NCBI GenBank assembly: GCA_022826865.1
Contig: JAJDUC010000106.1
Location: 1 to 64,000, forward strand
Origin: Anaerolineae bacterium
GTDB taxonomy: Bacteria; Chloroflexota; Anaerolineae; Aggregatilineales; Phototrophicaceae
DNA length: 64,000 bases
Direction of reading: 5' to 3'
A program made the position numbers and the translations under genes. The notes beneath the pieces were generated by a model. The model made no database searches and was not told the DNA's origin. It saw nothing but the letters and a program-made list of their open reading frames with translations. Below, piece after piece: positions 50,254 through 59,561 of the stretch; position 1 is the stretch's first letter; every line of letters begins with the position of its first letter.

Positions 50254-51432
50254 TCAGTCGCCTTTGGGCTGCAATCCGAAGATACGCATGATGCGCGCCG
50301 TCAAAGCCAGCAAATAACTGTAAACAATCGTAGCGCTCACGCGCGTGGCATTTTTGCCGTCCTCAAGCGCGCTGTAGAGAGCGCGCGCCTGTCGATATTG
50401 CTGTCGCGCGCTGGCGAAGTCCCATTTGGATTGATAGACGGCGCCCATGGCATAAAGATAGCGCGCTTCGTAAGCCGGGTTGTTCACCGCTCGCGCCAAC
50501 TCCGCCGCCCGGCCATATTGCGAAATGGCGACATCCGCTTTGCCGCGTCTTTCCAGCCATTGAGCCAGCATGCCGAGCGCGTACATTTCGTAGGGTTGAT
50601 GGCCTATGTCTTGAGACAGCGCCAACATCTGATCAATATAATTGCGCGCCTCCTCCAGGTCATCGCCGGCGACCATCGTCAGCGCCAAATTGTACAGCCG
50701 CATGAATTCATGAAACACCGCTTCCGTGCCGCGCGCCACTTCCAGCGCCGTCAACTGCTGTTGCAGCCCGCGCTCGAAGGTATCGGAATCCTGGGCCAAA
50801 ACCACGCCTTGCTGCCCGATGATGACACTTTCCAGCAGTCGATCCTTGGCGTTCTGCGCCTTCTGCAACGCCACGAGCAAGCCGTCATTCGCTTTGCTGA
50901 ATTCGCCCTTGCGGATGAAGGCATTCGACAGCAGCAAAATCGCGCGCGCTTCCAGCTGCGCGTCTTTAACTTCTCGCGCCAGATCAATGACTCTCCAGCC
51001 ATGCTTATGCGAGTCACTTGGGTTGGAAGCGATTTCGCCCAATCCCAGAAGCGACTGCGCATAGCGGCGCATATCGCCCGCTTCAAAGGCATGGCCGACC
51101 GCCGCGCGATAATCTTCATAAGCCTCGCCGGTTTGGAAGAAGCCTTCGCGGGCAATGCGCGCCCGCGTGTTCAAAGCATCGGTCATCAGGCCTATCGAGG
51201 CAATGGCTTGAGCTTCATCGACCGCTTGATTGATGTAGTCGCGGGCGAAAGAGAAGTTGCCCAGCGAACATTGCGCCTGGGCCAAGCCCAACAGCGCGAT
51301 GACCTCAACCGTGTGCTGATTCTCGCGCCGCGCCAGCGTCAGCTCGACATGGCAGCGGTCGACAATTTCGTTGAAACCGCCGGACTTCATCAATTCGCGA
51401 ATATCATATCGGAGGCTGTCAGTCGTTGCAGG
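50254..51432 (-). CDS. TPR-repeat protein
   Basis: Repeated helical units (ALLGLAQAQCSLGNFSFARDYINQAVDEAQAI; YGRAAELARAVNNPAYEARYLYAMGAVYQSKWDFASARQQYRQARALY). Confidence 0.68.
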   Translation of the reverse strand, partial: PATTDSLRYDIRELMKSGGFNEIVDRCHVELTLARRENQHTVEVIALLGLAQAQCSLGNFSFARDYINQAVDEAQAIASIGLMTDALNTRARIAREGFFQTGEAYEDYRAAVGHAFEAGDMRRYAQSLLGLGEIASNPSDSHKHGWRVIDLAREVKDAQLEARAILLLSNAFIRKGEFSKANDGLLVALQKAQNAKDRLLESVIIGQQGVVLAQDSDTFERGLQQQLTALEVARGTEAVFHEFMRLYNLALTMVAGDDLEEARNYIDQMLALSQDIGHQPYEMYALGMLAQWLERRGKADVAISQYGRAAELARAVNNPAYEARYLYAMGAVYQSKWDFASARQQYRQARALYSALEDGKNATRVSATIVYSYLLALTARIMRIFGLQPKGD

Positions 51433-51557
51433 CATCACGCTCTTATCCCGTCCAGCGCTTATTCCCATCCATTATACGATAATCTATACGTTAATCGACG
51501 CGTTTCGGTTCATTCCTTCGGCGCGGCCGGCTGGCCCGTGTACAGGACGCGAGCATG

Positions 51558-52517
51558 TCAGCGCAGACTTAGTTTGCGCAAGCCCCGCGCCAGGGCGCTT
51601 GTCCATTCGATGGAAGCGGCCGGAAGGAAGCGCGTGTACAGCGCGTAGAGCTGCCTCTGCCGCGCTTCCGGCGCATGTATCGCGGCGGCGCGCATAAAGT
51701 GCCGCCGCGCCCCGGCCCGATCGCCCGCCCGCCACAGATAGACTGCGTAGACATGGTGCCGCGATGCTTCCTTGCGGTCAAATTCAGCCGGCGACATGCA
51801 CTTCTCCCAGCCGTAGTTGCGCGCATTCTGCACCGTTTTCAGCCGGCCCAAGGCGCCGCGCAGCCGATCATCAGACATCATATCGCCATGCATGCGGCGG
51901 TAGACCAGGCGCCGGTCAATCGCGTGGAATTTGTATTGGGCCGCCAGCCGAAGAAACAGATCCCAATCTTCGGCGCTGCGAAAATCCACATCGTGCGCGA
52001 ATCCGCCCACAGCGCGCAAGGCCGCGCTGCGGTGCATGCTGGAGCTCAGCAAAATATGACAGCCGGTAAGTTGGAGCATTTCGCAAAAGATATCATCCGT
52101 GAATACCTCAAATGGCGGCGTATCGATTCCAGTTTTGCCGTCGCTGGCAACAAACTGATAATGCGTATAGACCACGGCCACATCAGGATTTTTCTGGAAC
52201 ACAGCGAGACCGATCTCAACCTTCCGGGCGTGCAGTTGGTCGTCGGCGTCAAGGAACTGAATATACTCGCCGCGCGCCGCCTCAATGCCGCGATTGCGCG
52301 CGATTCCCGGTCCCTGGTTTTCTTGCGCGATATAGCGTATCTCCATGCCGTAACGGTCCCGCAAGAAGTCACCGGTGCCGTCAGCGCTGCCGTCGTCCAC
52401 CACGATAATCTCGCAATTGTCATGCGTCTGCGACAGGCAACTGTCAATCGCAGCGGCGATGTAATGCTTGCGATTGAATGTGGGTATGACGATGCTTACA
52501 AGAGGCCTGCCCTGCAT
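51558..52517 (-). CDS. Family 2 glycosyltransferase
   Basis: PLVSIVIPTFNRKHYIAAAIDSCLSQTHDNCEIIVVDDGSADGT; IQFLDADDQ. Confidence 0.92.
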   Translation of the reverse strand: MQGRPLVSIVIPTFNRKHYIAAAIDSCLSQTHDNCEIIVVDDGSADGTGDFLRDRYGMEIRYIAQENQGPGIARNRGIEAARGEYIQFLDADDQLHARKVEIGLAVFQKNPDVAVVYTHYQFVASDGKTGIDTPPFEVFTDDIFCEMLQLTGCHILLSSSMHRSAALRAVGGFAHDVDFRSAEDWDLFLRLAAQYKFHAIDRRLVYRRMHGDMMSDDRLRGALGRLKTVQNARNYGWEKCMSPAEFDRKEASRHHVYAVYLWRAGDRAGARRHFMRAAAIHAPEARQRQLYALYTRFLPAASIEWTSALARGLRKLSLR

Positions 52518-52590
52518 TTTCCTTCGCTATCCGCCGCCATCACGCTGCGAGATGGCGAATCAATCTAACTGAATCCACGTCTTGCAAAGC

Positions 52591-54639
52591 CTATGCCGGT
52601 CGCAGGGTTGGCGAGCCGCCGATCGTGCCGGCAATCCAACCGAAGATGTTGTTGGCCGTCTGCACACGCCACCAGCGGTAGCCCTCGTTTTCATGCGGGC
52701 CGGCGAAAATCGCCACATAATCCCCTTCGTATAAGCCGCCGATTGCTGCGCTGGTCGCAGTCGGTTCCCCGCGGACGTTCAAATACGGGACGCTGATCCG
52801 CAGTTGCTGCCCGGGATAATACTCTGAACCCGACAAGACGCCTGCGGGCAAAGGCAAAGGGTCCGCTTCGCCGGCGCCAAATTGTGGATTGCGCGCCAGT
52901 TCACTGACATCGGCGATGAGCCCGCTTTCCAGCGCGACATTATATTGCCGCCCCGCTGCCGTCACGACAACGGCGCTGCGGTCAGGATACCAGCGTACCG
53001 CATCCGGCGCCGCATCGCCGATGAATTCAGATATTCGATTGCCGTTCTGGTCATATAGCGCGACCGGTCCACTTCCTGGCCCGCCTGGTCTACCGAGGGC
53101 GACGAAGCGACCGTCCGCCAGACGAACGGCATCGCGCAGCCACAGGCCTAGCGCCGAACCATTGAAGATGATCCGCTCGCCCGACAGGTCGCTGTTGACG
53201 GCGCCGATGATGACCAGCCCGTCCGGACGACGCCCGCTGACGGTGATCCCATTCCCGTCCCGGTTCCAATGGCCGTAATCGTAACGTATCATTTCCGGCG
53301 CGTTGTTTGCGTAAGTCGAGTCGCGCCGGGCTTGCGCGATTGCCAGAGCGTTCCGCCCTTCCGCCGTCAAATACAGCGTGAGCAGAATGCTGTCGCTCCC
53401 CGGCCTTGGCGACCATTGCACGTCGATCGTCTTCCAATGCCAGGCGGTGCTGGGCTTGACCATCTCGCAAGGCCGGTAGCCCTCGCGCACGCAATCGCGG
53501 ATGATCTGAAAGGTCGCGTCCCGTTTTGCGTCTTCTTCTGGCTGCCAGAACCAGACGCCGGCCGCGCTGGGATCTTTGCCGGGTGGCGGGTCGATCCGGA
53601 AGCTGAACTGTCGTCCGTCAGCCGACCAATCCAACTCCACGATCCGATGTTTATTCTCTTCGAAACCAGCGAATCCGGCGGAATATCCCACTTGGAAGGG
53701 CGAGTAGGTCATCTCCACTTCTGTGGCCGCGCCCAAAGGTTGATAGCGCAAGACACCTTCGTGATCTGTGCGCAAGAAACTATTGGGATCAACCGGATTC
53801 GGCAAAAATAGCCGAACGCCGCCGCTCAAGCGAATGTCCTCAATATTGAACAGCTGTCCCAGGCCGACATCGAATTCCAGGGCGGCCGCGCCGCTGATGC
53901 TGAATGTCGTCTGCTGGGAAACCGGCTGCTGCACTGGCTGAAGCAGATCCCTGCGGACAGCGACTGTTGGCCGTGGTCGAGTCGGCGAAGGCGTCGGCGA
54001 GGGCGCGCCGATTTGCGAAATTGGCGTTGAGGCCAGAAGCGAATCGGTCAAAGCCGGATCGACATTTGGCGACGAGATTGCCGTTGGCGCAGTCGCGATG
54101 GCATCGGTAGGCGGCACGGTCGGCGCCGCTTTCTGGGTTGGCGGACGCGACTCCGGCGTCGCCAGCAACTTGGCGATGTCGGTCTGATTCAATGTTGGCA
54201 AGGGCGTAAATGTCCGCTGGGAAGGTATCGCATTCGAATCAGCGACCCGATCGGTGGCGTCGGGCAGGGACGTATCCGCAAGCTGTGGCTCGACTGTGGC
54301 GGGCAGGACGCTCGCTGAAGCCGCAGCCCCTGGCGTCGCCGTGGCTGGCAAGATCTGCGTCGGCGTTGGCGGCTCTGTCTTACTCGGCGTGGCGGTCGGC
54401 AGCGGACTGGCGCTTGGGCTCGGCTCAAGCGAAGGACTTGCCGGTTCGGTCTGGCCGGGCGTGGGCGAATTCAAAACCAAGGACGTGGGTGTCGGCATCG
54501 CTCTGACATGGGTCGCTGTCGGGGTTTCTGTGTCTACCGGCGCAAGCGTCAAGGTAACTTCCGGGCCGCTCAGATTGCATGCGCTTAAGACCGACGCCGC
54601 CAGCAGCATGGCCAGACCCCTGCAAACGCGCACAGCCAA
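52591..54639 (-). CDS. Lipoprotein with Thr/Pro-rich N-terminal region and C-terminal SH3-like domain
   Basis: Lipobox LSAC; long T/P/S-rich stretch; YLNVRGEPTATSAAIGGLYEGDYVAIFAGPHENEGYRWWRVQTANNIFGWI. Confidence 0.78.
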   Translation of the reverse strand: MAVRVCRGLAMLLAASVLSACNLSGPEVTLTLAPVDTETPTATHVRAMPTPTSLVLNSPTPGQTEPASPSLEPSPSASPLPTATPSKTEPPTPTQILPATATPGAAASASVLPATVEPQLADTSLPDATDRVADSNAIPSQRTFTPLPTLNQTDIAKLLATPESRPPTQKAAPTVPPTDAIATAPTAISSPNVDPALTDSLLASTPISQIGAPSPTPSPTRPRPTVAVRRDLLQPVQQPVSQQTTFSISGAAALEFDVGLGQLFNIEDIRLSGGVRLFLPNPVDPNSFLRTDHEGVLRYQPLGAATEVEMTYSPFQVGYSAGFAGFEENKHRIVELDWSADGRQFSFRIDPPPGKDPSAAGVWFWQPEEDAKRDATFQIIRDCVREGYRPCEMVKPSTAWHWKTIDVQWSPRPGSDSILLTLYLTAEGRNALAIAQARRDSTYANNAPEMIRYDYGHWNRDGNGITVSGRRPDGLVIIGAVNSDLSGERIIFNGSALGLWLRDAVRLADGRFVALGRPGGPGSGPVALYDQNGNRISEFIGDAAPDAVRWYPDRSAVVVTAAGRQYNVALESGLIADVSELARNPQFGAGEADPLPLPAGVLSGSEYYPGQQLRISVPYLNVRGEPTATSAAIGGLYEGDYVAIFAGPHENEGYRWWRVQTANNIFGWIAGTIGGSPTLRPA

Positions 54640-54891
54640 CTCCCGCGTTATGTTTCACGCTGGAAATTACATCGTTCTGATTATAGCAGGCTGAGAAAAG
54701 AGCGCCCGACTGCGGCAATACGACTGGCTGGCGGGCTGCGCGCCTGCTTGCCAGGCGGCGTCTGGAAGGCAGCCCAATTTTAGCATTGCCGCTGCATACT
54801 TCGCGAGGGCGAGGCAAACTAAACCAGACGCCGTCCAGCGGCCGCCAGCAAAGAAACGAATAGCGGGCAGAGGAAAGCCCCCGCCCCTTGA

Positions 54892-55308
54892 CTAACTCTG
54901 CAGCAGGTTATCCAGTTCGGATGCGACACGGCCTTCATCAATAATGCCAAACCAGCGCGCGACTATCTCGCCATCGGCATTTACGACAACGTACTGTGCC
55001 TGCGCTGTAATGCCCAGCTGCCGGCGAGTGTCGTTCAAGCTGGAGTCGTCAAAGTCGAGTTCAACAAATTCGATCCTGTCGCCAAATCGCTCTTGGAGCC
55101 CGCTCACGGCAGGCACATTTCGACGGCAGGTCGGTCACCAAGGTGCCCAGGAATCGTAAAATGTAAGATTCACGGCGGCGACCGCTTCTTCCTCCGCCGC
55201 GGCCTCCTTTTCCGACCCGCCCGACAATATCGCGCGGACCGCCGAACAGCCGCTCAATGCCAACAAACTGAGCATGAGCAGAACGATCAATTTGAAAGTG
55301 GTTTTCAT
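54892..55308 (-). CDS. Thioredoxin-like lipoprotein with one in-frame TGA at the catalytic Cys position (candidate selenoprotein or single-nonsense pseudogene)
   Basis: MKTTFKLIVLLMLSLLALSGCSAVRAILSGGSEKEAAAEEEAVAAVNLTFYDSWAPW[TGA]PTCRRNVPAVSGLQERFGDRIEFVELDFDDSS...; TGA is complement of tca 55135-55137; 91 aa downstream-consistent frame. Confidence 0.75.
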
Positions 55309-55451
55309 GCGCTCATCCTGTGTAGGTCGTTAACAGGTCAACCCTAATGCAAATTGCTAACGGAATTGTTAAGAAATCTTCGGTTTGGAAGCAAACCGAC
55401 ATTGCCGGGCATAAATCACAATCGATGAGTTTCTTCGCGCAGGCGCCGCAT

Positions 55452-56474
55452 TCAAGCATCCGCGCCGACTGCGAGCCTTTCCGCGAATTGCAGCTCCGCC
55501 CGACGGCGGCGGTAAGTCAGCGGCAGCGCTGCCGGATGCGTCTCATAATGCGCCACGAGCTCAGCCAGGTAATCCGCCAGCGGCGTATAGCTGATACCCA
55601 ACTCATTCTTGCTCAAGCTGTTATCCAGCGCGCTCATCCAGCGCTCGCTGAAGGGCGCGCAATCGGGCAAGAAACCGTTGGCGACCAAATCAGAGCGCTT
55701 GACGCTGATGCTGCGTGGCGCCAGGCCCATGATCGACGCCAGGATTGAAAGGAATTCATCGTGGCTCAGGTGTTCATTTTGGGCGATGTTGTAGGCTTTG
55801 CCTTTGCCCGCGCCGGATTGGATCAATTGCATGATCGCCGCGACCGCATCAAGCGCGTAGACGTGGTTCAGGGCGTAATTCGGCGTCGTCGGCACAAGAA
55901 TCGGCCCGCCGTCGCGCAGCCTCAAGTAATAGTTGTACAAGCGATGGTAGGGATCGCGCGCGCTGTTCACCATAGGCAGGCGCAGTATGGTATGCGGGAA
56001 GCGGGACGATTCCCAAGCCGCAGACAGTATATCTTCAGCTTCGCGCTTTTGCGCGCCGTAGCGCCATTCTTCATAGGCATAGGAGTTTTCGTCGGGCGCC
56101 GGCATCAGCGCCCCCTCGTAGTCGCTCTCGCTGAATGGACGCTGGACGCCTTCCAGCACGAGATAGACCTGCCCTGTGCTCAGCGCGATGTAATGTTCGA
56201 CATTGTCCGAAAACAGCTCGACAACCGTCCGCGCCTCCGCGCCCGTGTATAAAACAAAGTCGATCACGATATCAAAGGACTTGGCCAGCAGCGCCCGCCG
56301 CATCTGATTGTGATCGCTGCGATCAACGTGCAGCCGGTGGATGGAGGACGGCAAATCATCCATCGTAATCCCACGGTTCAGCAGAGTCAGATCGGCGCCC
56401 GACTCCGCCAGTTGCCGCGAAAGGTAATAACCCATGTTGCGGGTGCCGCCGATGATTAGAATGCGTTTTGACAT
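55452..56474 (-). CDS. NAD-dependent epimerase/dehydratase (extended SDR)
   Basis: MSKRILIIGGTRNMGYYLSRQLAESGADLTLLNRG; YEEWRYGAQKREAE. Confidence 0.85.
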   Translation of the reverse strand: MSKRILIIGGTRNMGYYLSRQLAESGADLTLLNRGITMDDLPSSIHRLHVDRSDHNQMRRALLAKSFDIVIDFVLYTGAEARTVVELFSDNVEHYIALSTGQVYLVLEGVQRPFSESDYEGALMPAPDENSYAYEEWRYGAQKREAEDILSAAWESSRFPHTILRLPMVNSARDPYHRLYNYYLRLRDGGPILVPTTPNYALNHVYALDAVAAIMQLIQSGAGKGKAYNIAQNEHLSHDEFLSILASIMGLAPRSISVKRSDLVANGFLPDCAPFSERWMSALDNSLSKNELGISYTPLADYLAELVAHYETHPAALPLTYRRRRAELQFAERLAVGADA

Positions 56475-56688
56475 AATATCTTTATCCTGTCCCGAACGAG
56501 GGGATGGCAGTTCGACGGCGGCGCTGCCAAGAGCTTAGCGTCTCCGGCGCGCAGTTCGAGCGGATTCGCCACGGTAAATTGGCTCAAGCGCAAGCCATCT
56601 CTTTATATTGTAACCGCCTTAACAGCCTACCTAAGCAAATCGAACCAGTTTTGTACATTTTATGCCGTCTGCGCCCGGCCATTTCCCC

Positions 56689-56718
56689 TTGCCTCGCCCG
56701 CTCGGGCAGCACTATAAT
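56689..56718 (+). promoter_or_regulatory. Likely sigma70-type promoter for tRNA-Lys (TTGCCT-N18-TATAAT)
   Basis: -35/-10-like hexamers 17 nt upstream of tRNA. Confidence 0.5.
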
Positions 56719-56735
56719 TGCCCGTCAGCATCAAG

Positions 56736-56809
56736 GGCCCTGTAGCTCAATTTGGCAGAGCAAGCGACTCTTAATCGTTAGGTTGAAGGTTCGAGTCCTT
56801 CCAGGGTCA
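56736..56809 (+). tRNA. tRNA-Lys(CUU)
   Basis: Cloverleaf GGCCCTG TA GCTC AATTTGGCA GAGC A AGCGA CTCTTAA TCGTT AGGTT GAAGG TTCGAGT CCTTC CAGGGTC A. Confidence 0.92.
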
Positions 56810-56861
56810 CAGAAGAAGTTCCGATAAAGTCAAGCGAAAAGACAGCAGTGCTTGCGCAGGC

Positions 56862-56930
56862 GGGCGACTCGCAGCCGCGCTTAGGTCGCCTAGACACTGA
56901 CCGCCGACACTGCGGATCAGTCACCCTTAC
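56862..56930. repeat. Hairpin intergenic repeat carrying the 22-bp module
   Basis: gggcgactcgcagccgcgcttaggtcgcctagacactgaccgccgacactgcggatcagtcaccc. Confidence 0.7.
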
Positions 56931-57028
56931 ATTTTAGCGAGATTCATTCCATCTCTTTGCATTACCGTATCATTTCATCACGGGCTTGGCATTGCCTAGT
57001 CCGTTCAGAGCGTCCAATTCGGCGCCCA

Positions 57029-57976
57029 TCAGCCAATGGCGCGCTTCAGCGATGTCAGATAACCTTGTCGCATCTGCTTGCTGGCTGCCGCTTCCGGCGC
57101 CGCCATTTCAGCGCCATGAAACATGCCTGCGTACACCAACAAGTCGGTCGGCACGCCGGCGATCATCAAGCGCTGGGCATAATCGATGTTTTCATCACGG
57201 AATAAATCCAGGGCGCCAACGATGACCAGCGCCGGCGGCAACCCGGTCAGGTCGGTTGCGCGCGCCGCCGCCGCATAGGGCGATACGTTTTCAGTGCCAT
57301 ATTCATCGCCCAGGTACATCTTCCAGGCTTTGAAGGACACCGTCCGATTCCAGATTGTTGGACAGGTGTCCGCATGCCCGGAGGGCGTGTCGTGGGTATC
57401 GTCGATCATGGGATATATCATCAATTGAAAGGCGAGCTCCGGCCCCTTGTTGTCGCGATTGTAATGCGCCAAGCCGGCGGTAAGACCGCCGCCGGCGCTG
57501 CCCCCGCCGATAGCGACTCGGCTACTGTCTATGCCGAGCTCAGAGGCGTTCTCAACCATCCAGTTCAGCGCGGCGAAACAATCGGCAATGCTCTCCTTGT
57601 AGGTCGCTTCTGGCGCGAGACGATAATCAACCGAGACCACCGTGCAGCCGACGACCTCAGCAAATTCAATGCAGCGGGCATCATCCCGCGCAACGCCTAC
57701 GATGTAACCGCCACCGTGCATCCAGAGCAACCCGCCCCGCGGCGCGGGACCCGGCGGTTGGTAAACGACGATGGGAATGTCGCAGTCCGGCCCGGGGATT
57801 GATAGTTCTTCGATAGCGACATCAGTGGGCGGCAGGTTGGCGCGCATCTCGCGGTTGATCGCTTCGGTCATCTCCCGCGCTGTGAGCGGGTCGTCGCCGA
57901 TGGCGATATAACGCTCAGCCGGGTAGGTGTCGAGGGCGAAGAGGACTTCGGGGTCGATTTGGTCGCTGTAGGACAT
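57029..57976 (-). CDS. Alpha/beta hydrolase (HSL/acetyl-esterase family)
   Basis: LLWMHGGGYIVG; VAIGGGSAGGGLTAGLAHY. Confidence 0.92.
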   Translation of the reverse strand: MSYSDQIDPEVLFALDTYPAERYIAIGDDPLTAREMTEAINREMRANLPPTDVAIEELSIPGPDCDIPIVVYQPPGPAPRGGLLWMHGGGYIVGVARDDARCIEFAEVVGCTVVSVDYRLAPEATYKESIADCFAALNWMVENASELGIDSSRVAIGGGSAGGGLTAGLAHYNRDNKGPELAFQLMIYPMIDDTHDTPSGHADTCPTIWNRTVSFKAWKMYLGDEYGTENVSPYAAAARATDLTGLPPALVIVGALDLFRDENIDYAQRLMIAGVPTDLLVYAGMFHGAEMAAPEAAASKQMRQGYLTSLKRAIG

Positions 57977-58062
57977 GGGGGTTGGCTCCACTTTGGGCAA
58001 TATAAGGCTGGTCTTCTCTTGACATAAGCTGGAGCTTATCGCACCGCCGTAAGTATAGCAAT

Positions 58063-58230
58063 CAGGGCTATCGCATCAAATTGAAATTGCGCTGATTAAT
58101 GATAATTTCTCCTCATATTTCGTAATCGTAGGGGCGTTTGTCGGTCAGTGTCTACGCGACCTACGCGACCCGCTGAAACGCCCGCAATTTGCAGGCCATT
58201 TACAACGGGCGTCTCACGAGACGCCCCCAC
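58063..58230 (+). repeat. Dispersed intergenic repeat; inverted copy of 1-146
   Basis: cagggctatcgcatcaaattgaaattgcgctgattaatgataattt...gtaggggcgtttgtcggtcagtgtctacgcgac...aaacgcccgcaatttgcaggccattt. Confidence 0.8.
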
Positions 58231-58286
58231 ATTTTCACAATTATCGTGGCGACTTGGAGACCAGATTGCTAGAATAAGCCCCCCGC

Positions 58287-59561
58287 GTGTTAAACGATGT
58301 GCAAGGAATAGTAATGTTGCCGCTTGAAGTTGTTTTTGACGTGCCGCCAGAAATCGAACATGGTCTTAAGACAAAGGCGTTGGAGAGATTGGGAGGCGTC
58401 ATACGCGAGAGCGGCAGCAAGCAGGTTGTCATGTGGCTGCGCGAAGGCGCGAAGATCGCCGACAATTCGAATTTGGCCGGCGGCGTCTTGAGATCTCTGT
58501 TGGATGCAGGTAGCGGAGGCTTGGCCGGTGTTGCCTTCGGCGCTTTGGATGCCGTAGTTGCCGCAAATCGGCATAACCAGATTATGCAGCAATTCAACTC
58601 TCTTACGAACCTCGTTGGACTCGTGGGCGGTATCGCTGTGGTCAACTTAGGTGTTTCTGTTGTTTCGTTAGCAGTGTTGGTAAAGCGCTTTAGAGATATA
58701 GAGAAGCAGTTAGAAGGGTTATATGAGGAACTGCAAAAGGATCGTGATGACTACCTCCAGGCAGGACTTGAAGCGGCGCAGGATGCAGCAACTGCAGCCA
58801 CAAAAGGGGATACAGAGAACAAACGTGAATATGCCCTTCAAGCCATCGGCAGGTTGAGACAAGCCCGTAGACCGATTCTGGACAAAGCCGAGAAAACCGC
58901 TTCCAGTGAAAATGTCAATCTACATTTAGCATACCTCTCGCAAGCTATGCAGGTCGATTCCGTCCTTATCCGGTGTTTTCTTGAGATTGACGACAGCGCG
59001 AATGCAAAGAGGCGTCTGAAGAAAGCACTTGTGGACTATCGCGAAAAGATTAAATTTGCTGTCAACAAATTGCTTGGTATTCATCGCGCAGTTTACTTTC
59101 ATCACACAGTACCTGATGAAGACTTGTGGCGATATGTTGGGATACGCCAGTGGCTAAGTGACAGAGATGTCGAACTCACGTTCCTGCTCCAAGAGGCCAT
59201 GTTCGCTGATCGTCACGACTTCTGGAATCCGGAGGTCGTAACCGAAATTGACGCATCCGTCAAAAGACTATCAATCAGGGAACGTTTGTCGCCGAAAGCC
59301 AAATCCAACCTTGAAATGCTTCCAACGCATTTGCTGGCCCTCGCTAAGTCCGACATGCTTATAGAGAATTACAAGCGCCTCGAAGGACTTCAGACGGAAA
59401 TCGAAGCCATTGAACGGCTTGGTATTTCGTCTTCAGACTGGGAGCAGCAACAGGAAGAAGCGCTGGCAAAGGCGGAGATTAACCTGGAAGAACACGACGA
59501 TTACGTGCTCCTCGTCGACAAAGAATGGCTTACCCAGCAGCCCGACTCATCCGCCGCCTAA
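58287..59561 (+). CDS. Hypothetical helical membrane/coiled-coil protein, atypical composition
   Basis: Long ORF; hydrophobic LVGLVGGIAVVNLGVSVVSLAVLV followed by coiled coil; no family recognised; start may be 58314. Confidence 0.6.
   Translation: MLNDVQGIVMLPLEVVFDVPPEIEHGLKTKALERLGGVIRESGSKQVVMWLREGAKIADNSNLAGGVLRSLLDAGSGGLAGVAFGALDAVVAANRHNQIMQQFNSLTNLVGLVGGIAVVNLGVSVVSLAVLVKRFRDIEKQLEGLYEELQKDRDDYLQAGLEAAQDAATAATKGDTENKREYALQAIGRLRQARRPILDKAEKTASSENVNLHLAYLSQAMQVDSVLIRCFLEIDDSANAKRRLKKALVDYREKIKFAVNKLLGIHRAVYFHHTVPDEDLWRYVGIRQWLSDRDVELTFLLQEAMFADRHDFWNPEVVTEIDASVKRLSIRERLSPKAKSNLEMLPTHLLALAKSDMLIENYKRLEGLQTEIEAIERLGISSSDWEQQQEEALAKAEINLEEHDDYVLLVDKEWLTQQPDSSAA

Noticed and set aside
54425-54817. 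130-aa minus-strand ORF upstream of the SH3 lipoprotein
   Set aside because: Overlaps the lipoprotein N-terminus in another frame and is composition-driven; no recognisable motifs.
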